Shown here in pieces: positions 22,911-32,996 of a stretch of 64,000 nucleotides of DNA; position 1 is the stretch's first letter; every line of letters starts with the position of its first letter. The notes beneath the pieces were generated by a model, which worked only from the letters and a program-made list of their open reading frames with translations, was not told the origin of the DNA and ran no database searches. This DNA is from Serripes groenlandicus (lineage: Eukaryota; Mollusca; Bivalvia; Cardiida; Cardiidae). Both the position numbers and the translations under genes were made by a program. The stretch is from assembly GCA_031761405.1 (NCBI GenBank), contig JASEVX010000012.1, positions 19,592,871-19,656,870 of the forward strand, in the 5' to 3' direction.

Positions 22911-23542
22911 CATACTACGCGTGTCGCGAAGCATCAACCTATGTAGGTATTGACACAAATACGATTTCCTCATGTACCGTATCCTTCACGGATTTAGTAA
23001 TGCCATTAACTTACTAATGACAAAATGAAACAAATAACACTTCATATTGAAAATAAATTTTCTATATTTGCGACAAGCATATGGAAAGTCGAGTAAATAT
23101 GTACAGTACAAAGCATTCTTAATTAATAACTTATTTGGATGGTTATACATGTGGCAATAACATGTTTGCCATATAACACCCGCACAAGAACCTGTGTGCG
23201 TTCAGCATCTTTTCTACACACACTTACTATGAAATATACAATTAAATTAAATCAGTATAACTATAACATGACTAATGGATTAAATATGTATATATGCAGA
23301 TGGTCCAACTCGCCCAGGAACAATCAGAGATAAAACTTTTTATAGCAAAAAACTCCGGAAACCTGTACCCATTTGTCAATGCCGAACCAAGAAATATTGA
23401 GCCTCATTCGCATTTAACTATCATATTGTAATGATATATCTATTATAAATAGGAATGGCATAACTCAAAGAGAGCAACAGTTAAGTTGATAAAACACATT
23501 ACACAACCGATTCTCCTGACTCTTCTTCGTAATTCTGTTGTT
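22911..23542. other. No gene seen
   Basis: AT-rich spacer within the presumed locus 1 intron. The 64-codon frame at 23139-23333 has no recognisable feature. Confidence 0.5.
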
Positions 23543-24675
23543 GACGCCGCGTGGAAGCGCGGCGTCAGTATTGGATAGGTTTTAATTGTGTACCATGGGG
23601 TGACGTAATCGAAAAGGGAGCAACCAACACATATTATTGTAAAGAAAAACTCAGTAATATATTTGAAAAAACAGCCTTTATGATTGAATAAATTGTATTA
23701 ACGATTTAAGAAACAACAAGATACAAAATATGTACATCTTTTACCGTTGTTACAAAACTTTAGACACATTTAAATTGTTTTTAATAACTGTTCCCCAACT
23801 AAATAGGCTAAGCTTTTTTTATGAGTTGGTTTACGGAGTTCACTAGGCTACGCTTTTTTAATTGTTTGGTTTACTGCTCTTACGACTCGCTTCATCAAAG
23901 CTCAGAAAAAAGATTCGGGTGATGTTTTTTCCTATTTATTTCTGTTGTATTACTAAACTTAAAACCTTCCTCCCCATCCAGACCATTGTATTCTTGCTAT
24001 ATGATGACTATACATGATAACTTTTTCTTTTAATTTTATAAATGCTTTATTTTGATATTAAATATCTTTAAACTTGTTAGAATTATTTGCATTTGTTGTT
24101 TATATACTCTCGCTTTTGTTATCATACTTCTGCTCAACTGGAAGGAGAATAGACTTCCCTCTCTCCTTCCAAAGCTTATGTCACACTTAACTAGAGGCAT
24201 TATAACACTTAAGTTAATATCTGTTAATATTTCAGTATCTATGTTTTTTGTTTATCTAATTGATCTAGTTAGAGCAGATTTAAAATTAGAAACTTCAGCT
24301 TGTATGACACTTTATTGTTGCAGTCAATGTTAAGCAAACGGTAAACCAAATGGTTTGAAGATTTTTAAAACTTGTCATTTCACGACTACATGCTGAATAT
24401 CACATATATCGTAGCATATAAAGTGTATAATCCCTACGTCAAAATGGACCCTTTTTATCCTTGATAACATTTTATTATATACTATGGTATCCAGGTGAAC
24501 AATAAAGGAACATCTTGGCCTTCTTGTTTAAGATAAAGGTACATTTGGCCTTCTTGTTCAAAATATTTAAATCCTGTCCGTTCGCACAGGTTATTTAAAT
24601 GTATTGAACTGCATCTGCTTCCCTTTAAGTCATGCTTTAAAATCATGCACGGCGTCTAAATTCGTCTTGTTTTTA
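23543..24675. repeat. H repeat, copy 2
   Basis: Same start hairpin GACGCCGCG-TGGAAG-CGCGGCGTC and same end CATGCACGGCGTC as copy 1, with internal deletions that shorten it by about 400 bp. Copies 1 and 2 are direct repeats flanking LINE-1 inside the same presumed intron. The frame at 24052-24333 is not shared with copy 1 and is not called. Confidence 0.7.
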
Positions 24676-26066
24676 TCTTACATGAACAAATATAAATCGT
24701 ACACGTCAGCACAGTCCGACTGTCCAAACCTGAAAGACTGAACACGAGAACTTTTCTCGCGCAATTCACTTCATAACAACGCCAACTAGCGTTCATTATA
24801 GCGTTCATTACTTTAATACAGGGGGATATTAATTTTCCTCTTATTCGATTTTCTCAAACGCAGAAAATTACATTTTCGATCAGCTAACATTTGTTTAGTC
24901 AGTTTTTAAACATAACCTTTCTCGGTAGCTATAAATGTTGATTTCTTGACTACATAACTGAGTTAAAACAGCGTTATTGCTTAGACGTAACGTCAAATCG
25001 ACGTCGGGGACCTTATAGATAGTATTCTATGTATTGTTGTTTATGTATTTATTGTGTTATTTGTATGAAAAAGTGCACCATTCAGAAGATTATAAATCAG
25101 AGATACGCTATGCATATTTTTATTCACTGTTTTCCGACAGTTGACATTAAACAGCAAAGGTAGTCTAAACACTTCCCGAACGCCCCTCGTAGCGATTGGG
25201 AGCGACCCTGATCTGACTGCACAGAGGCGTAGGCTGATTTCCATATTTATTGGTTGCAAAACGCCTACGCTCGGTTTTCGTGTGACCTTTGAAATATACT
25301 GATTTGAGTCTTATCACGATAGCTTTCCTTTATCTCACCGAGAAGTGATACAATTGAAAATGTTAAAATTGTATCATTTCGAGTTGAAATATATTCCATA
25401 TCCACTCAAAACAAACAATTTGTTTTTTATTTTATGATAATTGATGATGAAATAATGGAAACATTTTGGTGTCTTCGTACCTGTTCACACCCGGACGAAT
25501 CTTTGTGAATGTATTTGTTTATTACACAATGTCAGACAAGGACAATAAGTCCGATTTGTTAAATTTACGGAATACGGAATTATACATGGGTATAGTAGAT
25601 AAGATAAGGTTTTTATCACATGACAATCCGATCTAATAATATAGCCTACCCATTACGTATTTATTTATATATATAACGTGTGTAGTAAAACATGAAACTA
25701 GGAAAATGTAGTCATACCTATATTAATCACAGTGTGGGTGATATGGATTAAATCTCACTGATAGAACTCAGTATCTCATCGTTTAGCATTAAATAAATCA
25801 GTGGTTCTCCGTGAAGCGAAAACCATCATAAGCGTCATTATTACACGTGTCGATTAAGACTTGCCTGCGTAGCCGTTCTATGGATCCAAATGGATACTGC
25901 TATAAAGAAAGTTCCCGAAATCTTCTATGACTAATTTGAAAACAGTGTTCAAGCAGATCAGATTGCTCGAAAAAGCTGGCTGATCTGGATCTACACTGTT
26001 CGCATATGCATAAGGGTTGGTTTTCGCAGAACAACTATCAATTTAATTTATATTTTATAATTACAG
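24676..26066. other. No gene seen; upstream of transmembrane exon
   Basis: AT-rich sequence ending in the acceptor TATTTTATAATTACAG (cut after 26066). A short M2-like trace (GATCAGATTGCTCG ... GCTGATCTGGATC) lies near 25955-26000. No other exon-like stretch with a signal peptide or Cys pattern was seen. Confidence 0.5.
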
Positions 26067-26659
26067 GTACCATATTGTCTATCAGCCTTTTCTTCATTGG
26101 AGTACTCATTGGCGCCATAATGACGACAATCATAGTGCGTTGTTGCTGCAAGGACAAAAAGAGACACGGTGGAAAACGAACAACACACATGAACAACAAA
26201 GAATTCTCAGAGCGACAACGCAATGGGAGTGTCATGACGTACAATGACGAACCGGATATGTCACCATCAGCAGAAAAACGTGGACTTAGAAAACACCTGG
26301 AACAGTATAAAACTCGACGTCAGATTTCTCCTTTGTCAAGCACTACGAACCTTGTGGACGCCGCTTGGTCTCAAGTCAGCGACGACAGTCCGGTACCCCA
26401 TAAGAAAAACCGGGGTTCAATGATTTGGGAAGATCGCAACGGTTCTAACAGTGTTGATTACAACAGGAAAGCCGAATATCGGAGTTCAATGGCTGATGGT
26501 GAAACAAACGAAGCACCCGTGAGGCAAATGCAGCCGTTTTACATCGGTGGAAAACCGTTAACAAAGGGAGGGAATCCACGAGTTACTACGGAAGATAACT
26601 CGATGAATACAGAGAAACAATCGATTCAACCACGTGGCAATATTTGGTTAACGGATTAG
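26067..26659 (+). CDS. Locus 1 terminal exon: transmembrane helix and cytoplasmic tail
   Basis: Opens with GT ACC after a good acceptor (TTATAATTACAG). With the single T left by exon A or B, the first codon becomes TGT (Cys). It encodes a helix TILSISLFFIGVLIGAIMTT continuing IIV, then RCCCKDKKRHGGK, a basic stop-transfer with three juxtamembrane Cys that could be palmitoylated. About 160 hydrophilic residues follow, with Tyr in TYNDEP, VDYNRK, AEYRSS and FYIGGK contexts, and no enzymatic domain. 463 nt of exon B plus 593 nt give 1056 nt, an exact 351 codons plus stop; exon A plus this exon gives 523 codons plus stop. An upstream ATG at 26006 keeps the frame open but would start inside the intron, so it was not chosen. 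Function of the tail unknown; signalling or anchoring is inference. Confidence 0.75.
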
Positions 26660-27047
26660 ATGCAAAATATTTTTTGTTTTTAATATAATAATCATAGAAA
26701 GCCCCGATGTGACTTATAAAAAATATAGGAACTTTTATTTATTAAAACACACTAACAAATGCAGTATTGCTGGTTTCGATTCAGCAATTTTAAAATGAAT
26801 CAATATTTAAGAATATTAATCTGAACTTCGTCTTCATGCAAAACAATTGATGAGACATAAAGAAACTTTTTAAAGATGAAAGTTCAATTTTATAATTGAG
26901 TTGAAAACTTTGTGGCAAACGGAGATATTGCTCATTGTTTTCAAAAGTCGTCTGCTGCAGATGCGTCGATATTCGTCGACAAACGGGAAACGGTCAATCT
27001 CATACAAGTAGTAGTCTAAAACAGCATGTAAAGCGATTGATTGATTG
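26660..27047. other. 3' flank of locus 1; M1 fragment
   Basis: Holds the probable 3' UTR of locus 1. A decayed M1 piece lies at 26890-26990 (TTGAAAACTTTGTGGCAAAC, GTCGTCTGCTGCAGATGCG). No canonical AATAAA was found close to the stop. Confidence 0.45.
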
Positions 27048-27242
27048 CTTTGGTATTTTAACCCGCTTTCAACAATTATTCAGTTAAAACACGGCGTTTT
27101 CTTGGAAGGTTACCAGTACTACTGATAACCATTTCTCCTGACACCAGCCAGTCAGTCGTAATAGTAACACCGTTAACTAGAGCGCCAAGGCGGGCAGTCG
27201 TTACTGCCATTTTTAAAGTCTTTGGTATAACCCGGCTGGATA
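27048..27242 (-). mobile_element. SINE-A copy, head missing
   Basis: Contains TTTCAACAATTATTCAGTTA, TCCTGACACCAGCCAGTCAG and GTCTTTGGTATAACCCGGCT. It ends where the tRNA-like head should start. Confidence 0.65.
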
Positions 27243-27368
27243 CAGTGTTTGGTGTAAAACACAATACACCATACAGTTGTAAAACTGTTGTTACAAAAAA
27301 GCCCCCGGGATCCGATATGTTACAATTACGTCAAGTCTAAACAGATAGGTGAATTGTTCGTATTTACA

Positions 27369-27630
27369 CGAAATATGTGTTTTGCGCCGTTTTCAAAAGT
27401 ATCTCAGTTTTATAACGGCATATCCTGAGTGATTTATAAGGACTGCAAGTCTTTTTGTTTTATCCCGAAGCCAATGAATCAATCGTCATGCTATATCTCA
27501 ATGAAACACTGAGCGACCAAAAAGGGAAGCCATAACTACATGTACCATTTATAAAGTATTTGGTATCACACGACCAGGGATCGAACACTGTTCTGCTTCT
27601 CACTGGGCGAACAGACCACTACACCAGGGG
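27369..27630 (-). mobile_element. SINE-A, diverged
   Basis: Has TTTTGCGCCGTTTTCAAAAG, GTATTTGGTATCACACGACC and a degenerate inverted head (CAGGGATCGAACACTG, ACCACTACACCAGGGG). The body between is rearranged. Confidence 0.5.
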
Positions 27631-27786
27631 TACTTTTCATTTAAAAGTTTTTGTGTAATTTGTTTTGTTTTCTCTATTGCCGTGAACAATGTTTACTATT
27701 TGTATACTTCAAGTTGTACACTGAATATTAAATGTTTCTTTCTGTATACGTATGACAGGGTTTTTATTCTGCTTAGATTAGTTTTT

Positions 27787-27974
27787 AACCCCTTCCCACC
27801 TGCAGACGTTGACAATGTTTTGGCCAAAGGTGAAACTGCTCATGGTGAGCAATTTCTACTCGGACCACAATGTTTTCACCTTCATTTTTCAATTAAGCTA
27901 TCTTTCATGGAGATTGTTCAAGTTTTTGTTTTCAAAGTCGTCTGCTGCAGCATTGTTGTAGTTGGAAAAGGGTT
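27787..27974 (-). mobile_element. M1-like MITE, diverged
   Basis: Ends TTAACCCCTTCCCACC and TTGGAAAAGGGTTGAA, with an internal GTCGTCTGCTGCAGC block and a CTCATGGTGAGCAATTTC hairpin. One TTAA has decayed to TTGA. Confidence 0.6.
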
Positions 27975-29374
27975 GAACATTTCTTTCCGGATATAGCGCA
28001 TGCATTATTACCTGCAAGCATAAATGACATGCAGGGAACCGTTTCGCATAAACGACTGTCAACACCCAGTATGCAGGGAACCGTTTCGAAACGAGCACTG
28101 ATGTGTAAATTATGACGGGAAGGAGATTGGTTAGTTTTGGTGCAAACTCGAATGATTTATTTTAAAGGGACACCATAATGGTCCAAAATCGTTATATTTT
28201 ATACTTATTCTAATTAATCCACAATAGGTCGATATATATGTAACGGAATGTTGTGGAAGGTCGTATAAGTCTTGTTTTTCATTATTTCATAGGAAATAAG
28301 CAGTTAAAAAACGTCCGCTCCGTGTTTTCCCGTTTAAAAATACCGTGGAATTTCCTCTTGCTCATTTGAATTTGTGGATTCAATTCGGCATTCTCTAACA
28401 CTATGGACTCATTACATTCATGTATGCGTGAGTGTAAGAAACGACAACTCTGCGAAGGAGATTGTCAATTCAGTTTTAGTGATCACGTGATAAATATACA
28501 GCGATATTTTTTAGATTTACTGGGTTACTTACCCAGTAGATTTTACAATGCAAAATAACGAAAAATCTCCGCAATATTAATATTGTGCATATATTGTAGT
28601 ACATCAGACAGCAAATCTCAATGCCTTACATGCAAAAACATCAAGGTAATAGCAATTTTTAACAATTTTCTTTTTTTCCCCGCTTTTTTCTCATATGGGA
28701 TTCAGTCCCTTTAAGTGACTCAAAGAACAAATATATACGTTCACGAGTTTCGATAGTGCCATGTCGGCCATTTGATTTCAAGTGACTCCTCACACCATGC
28801 TCACAAGAAACTGGATACCTTTCCGACAATTGTCCTTTTCAGGGCAATCATCGGGAAGTTTGAATGACCGATCCGGGATTCGAACTCACTCGCTCTGAAT
28901 CGAAATCACTAGTCATTACACAATGAGATATTGCGACCCCACGTCATACAGTCCAATCAGATCACAATATTTAAAAGAAAACTTCCCTGCAATTTTAGTT
29001 TTAGACTGAGGACCAAATATTCTGTCATTCGTAGATGTTCACTGCGAACAAAACGTCAAGGAAACTTACGGACACCAAACATTATATCAGCCTTATCTGA
29101 GTACACACACATGACTGTTAGTTATAGCGATACTATTTGATTGCTTGCTTTACTTCTGCCAACTAAACGAAACCATGACATGTTTTACATCAATAATAAA
29201 ACCAAATACATCCCGAAATTGAAATAAGAGACGTAAACTGACACTCAAGATTAAGAGAACTGCGACGAAGATCAAGATCAAACCGCACGCAGTATGAGAC
29301 GACCCTAAATATATTTGTTGTGGGCTGACCATGTTTTCAACTGCATTCAAGTAATATCACGGATATAGTACACT
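27975..29374. other. No gene seen
   Basis: Contains a short direct repeat ATGCAGGGAACCGTTTCG (28029 and 28073) and, at about 28700-28925, a diverged SINE-like block with an inverted B box GGGATTCGAACTCACTCG. No coding frame can be supported. Confidence 0.45.
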
Positions 29375-29640
29375 CAAGCCGTCCCACGAGAAAAACCAAC
29401 ATTGTGGACTCTGCGTAATTTATCTACCCAGATCAGCCCGCGCAGTCCGCACAGGCTAATCCGGGCCAAAACATTCCGTCTCAGGGGTATAGAGGTATAG
29501 ATTAATGATTCTTAAAACAGAAAATCCACAGGAGGTGAACAGTGTCTGTCCGGGTTAGCCTGCGCGGCATGCTTAAGCTGATCTGGGTCGATGATTTACG
29601 CAGAATCCACAATGTTGGATTTCTGGTGGGACGGCCCACA
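29375..29640. mobile_element. M2 palindromic MITE
   Basis: Ends CAAGCCGTCCCACGAGAAAA and TTTCTGGTGGGACGGCCCAC. Middle landmarks are GCGCAGTCCGCACAGGCTAA and ATCCACAGGAGGTGAACAGT. It abuts the start of the 55-bp array. Confidence 0.85.
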
Positions 29641-29655
29641 TGTTCATGCCGCCGG

Positions 29656-30505
29656 TGTGATAAATCAGTACCAGGCTAGGAAATGTGCAGCTATCATTGA
29701 CACTTTACTGTGTGATAAATCAGTATCAGGCTAGGAAATGTGCCGCGACCGTAAACACTTCACTGTGTGATAAATCAGTACCAGGCTAGGAAATGTGCCG
29801 CGACTGTTGACATTTCACTGTGTGATAAATCAGTACCAGGCTAGGAAATGTGCCGCGACCGTTGACATTTTACTGTGTAATAAATCAGTACCAGGCTAGG
29901 AAATGTGCCGCGACCGTTGATAATTCACTGTGTGATAAATCAGTACCAGGCTAGAAAATGTGCCGCGACCGTTGACACTTCACTATGTGATAACTCAGTA
30001 CCAGGCTAGAAAATGTGCCGCGACCGTTGACACTTCACTATGTGATAAATCAGTACCAGGCTAGGAAATGTGCCGCGACTGTTGACACTTTACTGTGTGA
30101 TAAATCAGTACCAGGCTAGGAAATGTGCCGCGACTGTTGACATTTCACTGTGTGATAAATCAGTACCAGGCTAGGAAATGTGCCGCGACTGTTGACACTT
30201 CACTGTGTGATAAATCAGTACCAGGCTAGGAAATGTGCCGCGATAATTGACACTTCACTATGCGATAAATCAGTACCAGGCTAAGAAATGTGCCGCGACC
30301 GTTGACATATTACTGTGTGATAAATCAGTACCAGGCTAGGAAATGTGCCGCGACTGTTGACATTTCACTGTGAGATAAATCAGTACCAGGCTAGGAAATG
30401 TGCCGCGACTGTTGACATTTTACTATGTGATAAATCAGTACAAGGCTAGGAAATGTGCCGCGACCGTTGACATTTTACTGCGTGATAAATCAGTACCAGG
30501 CTAGA
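29656..30505. repeat. 55-bp tandem array, about 15.5 copies, derived from SINE-B
   Basis: Unit TGTGATAAATCAGTACCAGG, CTAGGAAATGTGCCGCGACC, GTTGACACTTCACTG, repeating exactly every 55 bp (for example 29821, 29876, 29931, 29986). The segment CAGTACCAGGCTAGGAAATG is the SINE-B body (CAGTACTAGGCTAGGAAATG), so the array grew from part of a SINE-B. Confidence 0.9.
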
Positions 30506-30800
30506 TATCTGTCTTCCTGGAGACATGACCGGTACACGCGTCGTTTGTGTGAAATAATCCCGAATGCAGAATTTTTAAAAATGAAGAAATTGCTCAGTTT
30601 AGTTTAGGCTTATTTATTATACATCGACTGCGAAACAAACTTTCAGCTTATATTAATCACGCTTGATGTCTGCGTCCTGGAGACATAACCAGTACATGCG
30701 TCGTTTGTGTGAAAAAAATCCAAAATGCAGAATTTTCTCATCACGGGATTCAAACCCAGGGCCTTTAATACGAGAGGCCGACGCTCTACCACTGAATAAT
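30506..30800 (-). mobile_element. SINE-D, two partial copies in tandem
   Basis: The block CTGGAGACAT...GTCGTTTGTGTGAAA with GAATGCAGAATTTTT occurs twice (30517 and 30676). The second ends in an inverted tRNA-like head (CACGGGATTCAAACCCAGGG, GCCGACGCTCTACCACTG). The same body is seen inside the inverted duplication (55700-55850, 62440-62640). Confidence 0.6.
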
Positions 30801-30899
30801 TACATTCAGCGTGAGCTATATCTCCCATTGCAATAATTATTTAAACTATATTCAAGAATTTTACTTTCATTTAAAGAGGTTTTACTTAGTTTTGAGTCT

Positions 30900-31142
30900 G
30901 CGTAGCTGCAGATTTATTGAATGATATGAAAGCTTCCAGTAAGCCTCCGTAGCAGACGACATTTGAAAATATTGTGGCAAAAGGAGAAATTGGTTATAAT
31001 GAACAATTTCTTCTTTTTCCCACAGTGTTTTCGACTCTTTTCTAAATTCATACTTTTCTATAACGATATTTTCTATAATTATTCTCTCGTTGATTTCAAA
31101 GTCGCCTGCTGCAGACTTGTTTGTATGTGGGAAAGGGTTAAA
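30900..31142 (-). mobile_element. M1 MITE, diverged
   Basis: Right end GTATGTGGGAAAGGGTTAA and internal GGAGAAATTGGTTATAATGA and GTCGCCTGCTGCAGAC match M1. The left end is decayed. Confidence 0.65.
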
Positions 31143-31502
31143 TAAACACGACAACCAAAGTTGACTTGATCCTTTTAGCAATGCTAAAGTAATAACTACA
31201 CGTAATGAAAATGGCAACTTGATCCCTTTTTGATGTTTAGATTGAATTATTTCTCGATGATGTAGGCCGCTAACATCGAAATTAAACCGTTATAGCAAAT
31301 CCTCGTGGGTTTAATTCTTTCATTCTTTCCCATATAGAGCACTGCAAATCTGCTACCTCTGAAATTGAACACCTCTAAGTAGAACAAAGTCCATATTTGA
31401 AATAGAAAAAATTAGCATAACAAGTAGAAGGTAAATATTGTGTGAATAACTATTCTTTTTTATTTTAAATAAAACATGAAAACAGTTATTATTTTAGATA
31501 AT

Positions 31503-31765
31503 TGAGCCGTCCCGCGACAAAACCAACGTCATGGCTTCTGCGTAATGTATCGAACCAGATCAGCCTGCGCAGTCCGCGCAGGCTAATCTGGGCCAATACA
31601 TTCCGTCTCAGGGGGATAAAGGTATAGAGTAATGATTCCTGAAACAGAAGATCCACAGGAGGTGAAACGTGTCTGTCTAGGTTAGCCTGTCCGGCATGCT
31701 TAGGCTGATCCGGGTCGATACTTTACGTAGAGTCCACAATGTTGGTTTTCTCGAGGGATGGCTCA
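31503..31765. mobile_element. M2 palindromic MITE
   Basis: Ends TGAGCCGTCCCGCGACAAAA and TTTTCTCGAGGGATGGCTCA. Contains GCGCAGTCCGCGCAGGCTAA, an internal palindrome, and GATCCACAGGAGGTGAAACG. Confidence 0.85.
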
Positions 31766-32527
31766 TATAGAGATGTATTTATGATAAAATAGTGCATCAT
31801 TAAGCTGAAACAGTGCGACAAAAGGGGAGATTTATCATAATGAGGAATTTCTCCATTCCCCACAACGTGTTTTCACGTCGTTTGCTGCATTGAGGAATGC
31901 GTCAAACTGTGTCTGCATGAGGGAAAAGAGGTTAATAATGATACTTCTATTTATTTGAAGGAGCACGAAAATCCATCTGTTTTAAATTATTTATTTTTCA
32001 GAGCTCTAGATAAGAAGAGTATTTCACATCCCCAAATCCTTATTTGACCCTCAAACCCTATGTTGTGGGCACTCAAAAGAATCGTCACAACATAGGATTA
32101 AGTGGAGTCATAAGAGAGATATGGACTGGACAAGACCAGTTCACTCCTCCTTATCTAGTCCTCTGTTTTTTACGGTTACTCACTCTGATCAGGATTTGCA
32201 TGCGATTACATTTACACATAAACGAGATACAGAGGTGGTGGATGGTCGAGCGATGGTTGTATCGTGCTATTTCATTGGACATAAAAATGAACGTAGTCCT
32301 GAATATTTAAATCTATAGGGTCAATTTAAGATGACATTTTATGCGGTATACCCGGATCCAATATACGCACAGAGATGTACTCTAGAATTGAGTTAATGAA
32401 GTTCGCAAATATACGAAGGGAAGTAATCATTGAATAGATGAGTTTTGCTAAACCAATTGGATTATAGACCGTTCATAATAATATGGATAGATGCAAGCGA
32501 TGCTCCGTGAAAACTAATCTGAAGTAT
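31766..32527. other. No gene seen; M1 remnant and unclassified repeat
   Basis: An M1-like remnant spans about 31800-31935 (AAAAGGGGAGATTTATCATA ... GAGGGAAAAGAGGTTAA). The stretch from CTCTAGATAAGAAGAG (32003) through CCTATGTTGTGGGCACTC and CCTCCTTATCTAGTCC is matched in part at 58390-58545 (CCCTATGTTGTCGTATT, CCTCCTTATCTGGACC), indicating another dispersed palindromic repeat. Frames here (32044, 32121) fall inside it and are not called. Confidence 0.5.
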
Positions 32528-32764
32528 GGTTGTTTTGTGTTGTACACTTGTACGTCAACAGTTTCCTGGTTAAATTACCAGTACTGCTGGTCCATTTATC
32601 CTGACACCAGCGAGTCAGACGTAATGATAACCCCATAAACCTGAGCGCTAATGAGGGAAGCCATTACTACAATTTTAAAAGCCTTTGGTATGACCCGACC
32701 GGGAAAGGAAACCACAACCTCTCGTACCCGAGGCGGACGCTCTACCACTACACCAACGATGCGG
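32528..32764 (-). mobile_element. SINE-A, reverse
   Basis: Tail TTTCCTGGTTAAATTACCAG, body CCTGACACCAGCGAGTCAG, and inverted head GAGGCGGACGCTCTACCACT. Confidence 0.75.
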
Positions 32765-32782
32765 TTAAGAAATGTTTTAAGT

Positions 32783-32996
32783 TTAACTCTTTCAGCGCCA
32801 AAGGCAATATTGAGCTTTTTGCAAACAATACTGATTCAGGTGAGTCAGCTCGTAACGAGCTGTCTCACCTGAAATCAGCATTGTTTGCCTTGTAGTTATC
32901 CAAATAATCCAAAACTCTTATAACATGTGAAATAAAAACGCCCGAATTTGAACATGGAAGAGTCTACTTTAAACAATTCGGCGCTGAAAGAGTTAA
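32783..32996 (+). mobile_element. M4 MITE, complete, TTAA-bounded
   Basis: Inverted ends TTAACTCTTTCAGCGCC and GGCGCTGAAAGAGTTAA, both with TTAA at the tip. Inside is a second palindrome, CAGCTCGTAACGAGCTG, flanked by GATTCAGGTGAGT and CTCACCTGAAATC, so the element folds back on itself. Other copies are at 1, 49664, 55381 and 62690. Confidence 0.9.

Noticed and set aside
24052..24333. 93-residue hydrophobic open frame
   Set aside because: Lies inside H repeat copy 2, and the matching region of copy 1 is not open. Hydrophobicity follows from T-rich DNA.
26006..26066. ATG at 26006 as the start of a separate 217-residue membrane protein
   Set aside because: The first 20 residues have no signal peptide character and lie before a strong splice acceptor whose phase fits exons A and B.
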